Of a stretch of DNA of 64,000 nucleotides, positions 56,950 through 64,000 are shown in pieces. How positions within the stretch are numbered: position 1 is the stretch's first letter; each line of letters begins with the position of its first letter. The notes beneath the pieces were generated by a model. That model saw nothing but the letters and a program-made list of their open reading frames with translations, did no database searches and was not told where the DNA came from. Source of the stretch: Rheinheimera faecalis (GTDB lineage: Bacteria > Pseudomonadota > Gammaproteobacteria > Enterobacterales > Alteromonadaceae); contig NZ_JAJOYT010000001.1 in the NCBI RefSeq assembly GCF_021290965.1, positions 62,001 through 126,000 on the forward strand, given 5' to 3'. Both the position numbers and the translations under genes were made by a program.

Positions 56950-57663
56950 TTAGCTAAATGAGAGCCATTCTCCGGCTATAAAGCGTTGTTGTGGCAAAAA
57001 TTTTGCCTTGTAACTCATTTTTTGACAGTGCTGGATGTAGTAACCCAGATAAACAAAACAGATGTTTTCTGTTTTAGCTTGTTCAATCAATGCCAAAATA
57101 GCCAGGGTGCCAAAGGCCAGCACATGGCCTGTCTGATAAAAAGTATAGACAGCAGAAAAGGCATCGGCTGTGCAGTCGACTACAGTCACAGCGACTAACT
57201 TGTCATCTATGTATTGTTCTAAAAATTGTATTTTTAACCAGTTGGCTTGCCATAAATAGGACATTTGCTCCGGACTTGTCGGGGACATTGAGCTGCCGGC
57301 ATGTTTGCTGTCGATATAAGACTGGTACAAAGCATAATACTTTTCTGTACAACTTTCGTTATCACTGAATTCTGTCAACTGATAACGCCAGCTACTGCGT
57401 TTTGCTTTATTCCAGACCCGACGTTGATTGCTGTTTAATTGAAATGCTGTCGCTTCGATCCGTACCGACTGGCATTGCTGACAGCCTTCACAGTACGTAG
57501 TATAAATCTGCTCACCGCTGCGTCTAAAATTCAGCGTCAGTAGTTGCTGATAAAACTGTGCATCTAAGGGCTCATCCGGCAGAGTAAAAAGCAGCCGTTC
57601 CTGGCGGTCGGGCAGATAATTGCATTGTTGTTGCTGACTGACTCCAAGTTTTAAGCCTGACAT
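56950..57663 (-). CDS. bpt: Aspartate/glutamate leucyltransferase Bpt
   Basis: A 237-residue aminoacyl-tRNA-protein transferase of the ATE1-like Bpt family, which adds Leu to N-terminal Asp or Glu and so creates a ClpS-recognised N-degron. It begins MSGLKLGVSQQQQCNYLPDR. The zinc/active-site motif is YCEGCQQCQSVRIEAT (about 60-75). Later conserved parts are YYALYQSYIDSKHAGSSM and VYLGYYIQHCQKMSYKAKF (about 207-225). I take ATG 57663, which leaves 1 bp after the aat stop. The frame to 57705 overlaps aat. Enterobacteria such as E. coli lack bpt, so this is the Vibrio-type pathway. Confidence 0.95.
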   Translation of the reverse strand: MSGLKLGVSQQQQCNYLPDRQERLLFTLPDEPLDAQFYQQLLTLNFRRSGEQIYTTYCEGCQQCQSVRIEATAFQLNSNQRRVWNKAKRSSWRYQLTEFSDNESCTEKYYALYQSYIDSKHAGSSMSPTSPEQMSYLWQANWLKIQFLEQYIDDKLVAVTVVDCTADAFSAVYTFYQTGHVLAFGTLAILALIEQAKTENICFVYLGYYIQHCQKMSYKAKFLPQQRFIAGEWLSFS

Positions 57664-57664
57664 C

Positions 57665-58378
57665 TTAAAGCTCCAACTGAATATCCTGCACACGCCAGAT
57701 ATCAACTGGGCAGAGCAGGGCTTTATGATTTGCCAGTAAGGTCAGGTAAGTTCTGCGCGACAAAGGCTCTGCTCCTAACTGCTGTAAAAAAGGATTCATC
57801 ATCTGACAATCAATATAGCCTGTCGCAAAGGAGGATAAATGCTGCTGTAAAGCCGCAAGCGCAATTTTTGCCGTATTGGGCTGAGTATTAAACATCGACT
57901 CGCCACAAAACAGCTGGCCAACCATAACCCCATAACAACCACCGACCAGTTCGCCATCAGACCAGACTTCAACACTGTGAGCATGGCCTTGTTGATGCAA
58001 TGCAATATAGGCCTGTTGAATATCAGGTACTATCCAGGTGCCTTGCTGCGAAGCGCGTGGCGCACTACAGGCTCTGATCACCAGCGGAAAAGCTTTATTG
58101 ATACTGATTTGAAAACTGGAGTGGTGCAGAAGTTTTCGCAAACTGCGGTTGGGTTTTAAAACACCGGGTTTAAAAATGGCGCGTTGTGACGGGCTCCACC
58201 ACAGCAGCGGATCGCCTGGGCTAAACCAGGGAAAAATACCGCTTTGATAGGCTTTTAATAGACGTTCAGGCGATAAATCACCGCCCATGGCTAATAAACC
58301 ATCCGGTTCAGTCAGAGCCTGACTGACCGGAGGGAATTCAAGCGATGTCTCTGATAATTCGGGTAAATAAATCACCAC
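57665..58378 (-). CDS. aat: Leucyl/phenylalanyl-tRNA-protein transferase Aat
   Basis: A 237-residue enzyme that adds Leu or Phe from tRNA to N-terminal Lys or Arg, targeting proteins to ClpS-ClpAP. FPPVSQALTEPDGLLAMGGD (about 15-34) and IFPWFSPGDPLLWWSPSQRA (about 48-67) are the family signature. AHSVEVWSDGELVGGCYGVM (about 133-152) and GESMFNTQPNTAKIAL carry the catalytic residues. The size matches E. coli Aat (234 aa). It follows trxB and precedes bpt with a 1-bp gap. Confidence 0.96.
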   Translation of the reverse strand: MVIYLPELSETSLEFPPVSQALTEPDGLLAMGGDLSPERLLKAYQSGIFPWFSPGDPLLWWSPSQRAIFKPGVLKPNRSLRKLLHHSSFQISINKAFPLVIRACSAPRASQQGTWIVPDIQQAYIALHQQGHAHSVEVWSDGELVGGCYGVMVGQLFCGESMFNTQPNTAKIALAALQQHLSSFATGYIDCQMMNPFLQQLGAEPLSRRTYLTLLANHKALLCPVDIWRVQDIQLEL

Positions 58379-58405
58379 TATTTACCCTTTAAAAGTTCAG
58401 GAAAC

Positions 58406-59365
<960 letters not shown>

Positions 59366-59592
59366 TTACTCCGGCATTTTTCAATGGTGTATTCAGTTGA
59401 GTCGTTAATGGGGCCGATTTTATGGCATTGCAATAGCGAGATAAAGCACAACCGCATTTTTTCCAATTCAGGCTCTGGTAAGGAATCCAAGCTATGGTAT
59501 TGTTTGTTTACACATATTTGCTATTAACCCTCGGCTGAGGTTTACATTGCACTATTTTTCCCTGCCTTTGGCCAACCTGGAGATCTGAAAGA

Positions 59593-62500
59593 ATGATGAT
59601 CAGGTTTTGGCATATTCTGCTCATGTTGTGGCTGTTGTGCTGCAGTTTTGTCGTGACGGCACAAACTCATTTTACCCGGCTCAGTGTTGATGATGGCTTA
59701 CCCAATGCCAGCATTTACCGTATTGTGCAGGATAAAGAGGGTTATATCTGGCTTGGTTCCACCAACACTGGTTTACTGCGTTACAACGGTTACGAACTGG
59801 AGTCCTTTGATGTGCTGCCAGCCTCGGTCAGCAACAACATACTGGTGCCTGATATTGATGCCTTGCTGATGGATCAGAACGATCAGTTGTGGATTGGCAG
59901 TTGGGGCATGGGCTTAAGCAAAGTAGATACCCAAACCGGGACAATCTCACATTACTCCGATCGACCTGACAGTGCTTTGGTGTTGACCAGTAATTACATT
60001 CAGAGCCTGTTACTGGATCAATCAGGTGTGTTATGGATTGGCACCAACAAAGGCTTACAGCGACTGTTGCCTGACGGAACTTTGCAGACAGTAGGAGCCG
60101 CTGATGCCGCTCAGCCGCTGATTAATCAACGTATCTGGGCTCTGGCTCAAACCGAAGATGGCACAATCTGGATTGCAACCAGTAGTGGCCTTCATCAGTG
60201 GACTGTTCAGGATGGGCTTAGTACTGCCTATCAGGCTTTTGGTCAGCAAAGTGTCAACAATGAAATGCGAACCCTGTTTGCTCATGGTAATCAGTTGTGG
60301 GTGGGAGGGCGCAGCTCTTTGTTTCAGTTTGAGCGCTCCTCTTCTATGTTTCGGGCCATACCTTTTTATGACGAAGCACTAAGCCCTATCGTCAATGTGC
60401 TGGAAAGTGATCGGCAAGGGAATTTACTGGTCGGAACTTTTGACGGTATTTATAAAGTATCGTTAACCTCAGGTTTATTTGAACCTTTTGCGGATGGCAG
60501 ACAGCTATTGCCTGGTATTAATGTGCGTTCTTTATTGGTCGACCGCAGCGGGTTGTTGTGGGTAGGCAGCAGAGAAAGAGGATTATTTTATGGCAGGCAC
60601 CAGCCATCGGCATTTACCGACTTAACCAGTTGGGGGGCACAAGCTGCTGCTTTGGCAAAACAGCAACTGACAGCGGTGAAAGTGGAAGACGATTATTTAT
60701 GGCTGGGCAGTGCGGACCAGTTTCATCAGCTCAACAGAAAAACAGCTGCTGTGGCGTCGTTTTCGATGCCTGCCCGCGTGAATACCATCACAAGAACCAG
60801 TCGGGGTGAGCTGTTTATAGGCTCTGACAATGGCTTATGGCAATTTGACGAAAACAAACAGCAGCTGATACAGCTTGATTCGGGTCAAGGGCCCAACAGT
60901 ACTCAATGGCAAAATGTGCGGGATCTGATCAGCTTAGCTGATGGCAGCTTGTATCTGGGCTTATGGCAAAACGGATTGATGCGTTGGGACCCCAGTGGCA
61001 ATCATCAATTTTGGTTGCAGGATATGGCGCAGCATAAAGTAGGCGATGCGGTACAGGTGGTTCAGGAAATACAGGGGAAAATCTGGTTAGGGACGCGCTA
61101 TTCGGGCATTTTTGTTCTGGACCCATCCAGTTTGGAACTACAGTCGTTAAACGACTTAGTGCCCGTTGAGCAGGCACTGGATATTCAATGTATAGCGCCA
61201 GGGCCTGATAACACTGTACTGGTGTGTAGCCGAAGCGGGCTGCTCAGTCTGGACCTGCAGAACCGAATCGTATCCGGGCAAAGAGATGGCATCAATGTGC
61301 TTAAAACTGAATTGCTGGGGGCTTATACAGACGCACAAAAAAATATCTGGTTGTTTTCTGCTCATGGTTTGAGTTTAAAACCCTACCAGCAGGAGCGTTT
61401 AATTACCTTCACCGAACAAGATGGCTTGAGTAACAGGGAAATGATTTTTAAGGCATTTTCGGTGTCTAAACGAGGTAACTTGTATTTAGGTACGGCCGGA
61501 GGTTTAGCCATAGTCCATGCAGAACGACTGTGGTTGAATCATTACAAAAGCAACACCCGTGTTTCTGCTATTTGGATTGATCAGAAAAAACTCAAAACAA
61601 CTATTATGCAGGGCCCCTGGTCTCATATTGAATTAAAACCAGGTGAGAGTATTAGCCTGGAGCTTGCTAGTCTTGATTTTCACGACCCTAAACGTAATCA
61701 GTTTATCTATCAGTTGGAAGGTGTAGATAACAGCTGGCAACAAAGCACCGGCTATACCAAAGTGAATTACAGTCAGCTGGAGCCTGGTACTTATCAGTTT
61801 AAAGTACTGGGTTCTAACCAACATGGTTTGTTTGCGGATGAGCCACAAATTTTGACCATCGAAGTCTTGCCTTTGTGGTGGCAACACAGCTGGGTCTTGC
61901 CAGGACTTGCTGCTCTGTTGTTATTGCTCTTGCTGTGCGGACACGCCTACCGGCTACGTCATATGCGGCAAATCAATAGACTGCTACAGCATTCAGTACA
62001 GGAAAGGGCATACAACCAGACTGTACTGGAGACTATGGTAGAGGAACGTACGAAAGCGCTACAGGATAGCTCCGCGACTTTATCATTAAGGACCCGACAG
62101 TTAGAGATTAGCTTGTCGCAACTGGCCGAAAATAACAGGGAATTAAAACGGCTGAATAATCTAAAAGACGAGTTTATTTCTACCGTCAGTCACGAGCTGC
62201 GTACACCTTTGACCTCTATTCGTGGTGCTGTAGGCTTGTTGGCCAGTAAAGCTGTGTCTGAAGATTCTCAGCATTATCAGCAGCTATTGCAAACAGCACT
62301 TGGCAATAGTGAACGTTTGTCGCAACTGATTAATGACTTGCTGGACTTACAAAAGTTTGAATCCGGTAATTTTAGTTTGGCCTTTGATGCAGTGGATATG
62401 AAGCAGTTGGTACTGCAGGCTCTGGATGGCATAGCCCCATTTGCAGCCAAGTATCAGGTGAGTTTCCAGACGAAGCTTGCTGACTGTAAGGTGATGGCGG

Positions 62501-62841
62501 ATCCAACCCGGATCAGGCAAGTGGTCGATAACCTGTTATCCAATGCCATTAAATTTTCCAGTGCCGGTCAGACGGTGGTGGTGCAGTTAACGGGGCTTGG
62601 GGATCGTATTCGTTTTGAAGTACAGGATCAGGGGGCAGGTATTCCCGATAATTTCCGTAATCGTATTTTTGAAAAATTTTCTCAGGCGGATGGCTCGACT
62701 AGCCGCAAAGCCGAAGGCACTGGGCTTGGCTTAAATATCTGCAAGACTATTATCGGAGCTCATCATGGCGAGATAGGTTTTGAAAGTAAACCAGAACAAG
62801 GCGCTTTGTTCTGGTTTGAGTTACCGATGCAGCAGATTTAA
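59593..62841 (+). CDS. Beta-propeller sensor histidine kinase
   Basis: A 1082-residue membrane sensor. The signal peptide (about 1-23) is followed by two seven-bladed-propeller-type regions with repeated I-W-I/L-G motifs (for example GYIWLGSTNTGLLRYN, DQLWIGSWGMGLSK, GVLWIGTNKGLQRL), residues about 30-650. A Y_Y_Y-type domain (about 670-760) precedes one membrane helix (about 768-785). A coiled coil leads to HisKA with STVSHELRTPLTSI (His at about 867), and HATPase with LSNAIKF, DQGAGIP and GTGLGLNIC. It ends there, with no receiver or AraC domain, so it needs an external partner that is not adjacent. The periplasmic ligand is probably a carbohydrate, by analogy. Confidence 0.92.
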   Translation: MMIRFWHILLMLWLLCCSFVVTAQTHFTRLSVDDGLPNASIYRIVQDKEGYIWLGSTNTGLLRYNGYELESFDVLPASVSNNILVPDIDALLMDQNDQLWIGSWGMGLSKVDTQTGTISHYSDRPDSALVLTSNYIQSLLLDQSGVLWIGTNKGLQRLLPDGTLQTVGAADAAQPLINQRIWALAQTEDGTIWIATSSGLHQWTVQDGLSTAYQAFGQQSVNNEMRTLFAHGNQLWVGGRSSLFQFERSSSMFRAIPFYDEALSPIVNVLESDRQGNLLVGTFDGIYKVSLTSGLFEPFADGRQLLPGINVRSLLVDRSGLLWVGSRERGLFYGRHQPSAFTDLTSWGAQAAALAKQQLTAVKVEDDYLWLGSADQFHQLNRKTAAVASFSMPARVNTITRTSRGELFIGSDNGLWQFDENKQQLIQLDSGQGPNSTQWQNVRDLISLADGSLYLGLWQNGLMRWDPSGNHQFWLQDMAQHKVGDAVQVVQEIQGKIWLGTRYSGIFVLDPSSLELQSLNDLVPVEQALDIQCIAPGPDNTVLVCSRSGLLSLDLQNRIVSGQRDGINVLKTELLGAYTDAQKNIWLFSAHGLSLKPYQQERLITFTEQDGLSNREMIFKAFSVSKRGNLYLGTAGGLAIVHAERLWLNHYKSNTRVSAIWIDQKKLKTTIMQGPWSHIELKPGESISLELASLDFHDPKRNQFIYQLEGVDNSWQQSTGYTKVNYSQLEPGTYQFKVLGSNQHGLFADEPQILTIEVLPLWWQHSWVLPGLAALLLLLLLCGHAYRLRHMRQINRLLQHSVQERAYNQTVLETMVEERTKALQDSSATLSLRTRQLEISLSQLAENNRELKRLNNLKDEFISTVSHELRTPLTSIRGAVGLLASKAVSEDSQHYQQLLQTALGNSERLSQLINDLLDLQKFESGNFSLAFDAVDMKQLVLQALDGIAPFAAKYQVSFQTKLADCKVMADPTRIRQVVDNLLSNAIKFSSAGQTVVVQLTGLGDRIRFEVQDQGAGIPDNFRNRIFEKFSQADGSTSRKAEGTGLGLNICKTIIGAHHGEIGFESKPEQGALFWFELPMQQI

Positions 62842-63551
62842 AGAATTGGCTGTGGCAGAACATGCCAATACACTGCCAGAAAATGACAAACACTGCCTGC
62901 GAGCACAAATAAATGCCAGATCAGGTGATGCATAAACAAAGTTTTTTGCACATAAAACAGCACGCCACCTGAGTAAAATAAGCCACCAGCCAGTAACCAC
63001 CACATGCCTGCTGCCGGCACATGGGTCAACATAGGGTCAATGGCGACAACCACTATCCAGCCCATGATTAGATAAAGAGCTATAGATAATTTCTGATATT
63101 TAGCGCCGGTAAAGAGTTTTAACAGCACACCAGCAAAAGCAATACTCCAGACCAGAGCAAATAACCACCAGCCCCAGTTGTCTCTTAAACTGACAAGCGT
63201 AAAAGGAGTGTAGGTACCGGCGATCAGAATAAAAATAGCCGAATGATCGAGTTTTCGCAGCCATAACTTGTGCTTAATGTTCTGAACTGAGTGATACACA
63301 GTGGAGCTGCCGTATAACAAAATTAAACTCAAACCAAATACCCAACTGCTGACCTGACGCCAAAAGTCGGTAGTGGCAGTCAGTTCCACCATCAGATATA
63401 AGCCCACTAGACTGGCTAAAACTCCAAGCCCATGGCTGATGGCATGGCTTAATTCTTCTGATGAACTGTAGCTGGTGGCTGTTTTAATACTCTGCACTGT
63501 GTTCTGACCTGCTGAAAACGCACTAAGGTGTTGAAAACGCCATGGTAACAC
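62838..63551 (-). CDS. Hemolysin III/PAQR-family membrane protein
   Basis: A 237-residue protein with seven hydrophobic helices of the YqfA/hemolysin III type. Conserved polar residues are SSSEELSHAISHGLGVLASL (about 28-47; Glu and His), YGSSTVYHSVQN (Ser-x3-His), KLDHSAIFILIAGTYTPF (Asp-His) and HLIWHLFVLAGSVCHF near the C-terminus (His-x3-His). These suit a metal-dependent intramembrane hydrolase. Hemolysis itself is not implied. It starts at GTG 63551. A GTG at 63497 (18 residues later) is also possible and would match the length of E. coli YqfA better. It ends convergent with the kinase gene with a 4-bp overlap. Confidence 0.87.
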   Translation of the reverse strand: MLPWRFQHLSAFSAGQNTVQSIKTATSYSSSEELSHAISHGLGVLASLVGLYLMVELTATTDFWRQVSSWVFGLSLILLYGSSTVYHSVQNIKHKLWLRKLDHSAIFILIAGTYTPFTLVSLRDNWGWWLFALVWSIAFAGVLLKLFTGAKYQKLSIALYLIMGWIVVVAIDPMLTHVPAAGMWWLLAGGLFYSGGVLFYVQKTLFMHHLIWHLFVLAGSVCHFLAVYWHVLPQPIL

Positions 63552-63644
63552 TGGCCTGATTAAAGCAACCAGAGCAATTCGTTATTTTCTATGGATAAAG
63601 GTAAACTAACGGCCTTTGTGATCTTGTGGTGAAATTAAGTTTTT

Positions 63645-64000
63645 ATGAGTGTGCTTCTTGTTGTGGGTTACGTCTGGCCTGAACCTAAATCCTCTGCTGC
63701 TGGCAGCCGTATGTTGTCTTTGCTCTCAATGTTTCGCGCTCAGGGCTGGACCGTTATTTTTGCAAGTCCAGCCGAAAAAAGCCCACACCGTTTTGATTTA
63801 AGCCAGTGGCAGATCAGTGAAGAGCAAATTCAGTTAAACGACAGCAGTTTTGACGAGCAACTCAAAGAGTGGCAACCCGATATGGTGATGTTTGATCGTT
63901 TTATGCTCGAAGAACAGTTTGGCTGGCGGGTAGAGCAACAGTGCCCGAAAGCTTTACGGCTATTGGATACTGAAGATCTGCATTTTTTACGTTTAGCCCG
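63645..64000 (+). CDS. Glycosyltransferase-like protein, truncated by window edge
   Basis: An open frame of at least 118 codons from ATG 63645 to the end of the window with no stop. The translation begins MSVLLVVGYVWPEPKSSAAG and continues with SRMLSLLSMFRAQGWTVIFA, then PDMVMFDRFMLEEQFGWR and ALRLLDTEDLHFLRLA. The first strand and Gly-rich turn followed by W-P-E-P-x-S resemble the N-terminus of GT-B glycosyltransferases. The gene is broken only by the window edge. Its promoter region is shared with the divergent PAQR gene. Confidence 0.7.
   Translation, partial: MSVLLVVGYVWPEPKSSAAGSRMLSLLSMFRAQGWTVIFASPAEKSPHRFDLSQWQISEEQIQLNDSSFDEQLKEWQPDMVMFDRFMLEEQFGWRVEQQCPKALRLLDTEDLHFLRLA

Overview
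The window reads as a contiguous chromosomal segment of a free-living gammaproteobacterium, most likely of the Rheinheimera/Alishewanella group or a close Alteromonadales-type relative. I infer this from gene content and order: recC-recB-recD without an intervening ptrA, nudJ-mnmA-hflD-purB, cspD/clpS-clpA next to infA-bpt-aat-trxB, a monomeric isocitrate dehydrogenase, a leucine-dehydrogenase-type enzyme, and small families typical of marine and freshwater gammaproteobacteria (VC2046/SO_2500-like, DUF3581-like, DUF4826-like). I ran no database search; all family names come from motif recognition. Coding density is high. I see no CRISPR array, no rRNA, no insertion sequence and no phage genes. 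There is one tRNA (Tyr).

Layout. 1-4041: yejK, then a tight minus-strand operon (EIIA-Glc-like protein, yffB, dapE, VanY-type peptidase, small membrane protein) with a cell-wall theme. 4042-4650 is gene-free and holds a DnaA-box-like inverted repeat upstream of yfbV. 4651-16000: yfbV, an xthA operon, a YgjP-like protease, deoC behind a palindrome, a receiver-TPR regulator, tRNA-Tyr, a SulA-like SOS inhibitor under two tandem LexA-box-like sites, an EAL-CBS-GGDEF protein and yciI. 16000-19450: a periplasmic binding protein divergent from an exported methyltransferase, then a two-gene islet (SatD-like protein plus DUF3307-like membrane protein) preceded by four 18-bp inverted repeats. 19710-28769: recCBD. 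28888-29703: uppP.

29818-42911 is a surface polysaccharide locus built as two divergent blocks. The minus block is wecA-like transferase, flippase, nitroreductase-like protein and pyruvyl transferase. The plus block is GT4, WecG-type GT, GT2, Wzz-like, Wzy-like and a second flippase. A periplasmic binding protein and a convergent wecC follow. WecA, WecG and WecC together suggest a polymer containing ManNAcA, as in enterobacterial common antigen, but no wecB epimerase is present here.

43105-51000: a YdcF-like protein, leucine dehydrogenase, roxA, purB, hflD, mnmA and nudJ. 51028-53250: monomeric icd, followed by a REP-pair-like palindrome. 53425-59362: cspD, clpS, clpA, infA, bpt, aat and trxB, which bring the bacterial N-degron machinery (two aminoacyl transferases, the adaptor and the unfoldase) into one neighbourhood. 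59593-64000: a large beta-propeller sensor kinase, a hemolysin-III/PAQR protein, and the start of a glycosyltransferase-like gene cut by the window edge.

The least explained parts are the SatD/DUF3307 islet with its operator array, the EIIA-like protein that lacks its phospho-histidine, and two intergenic palindromic elements (43817-43911 and 53257-53335).
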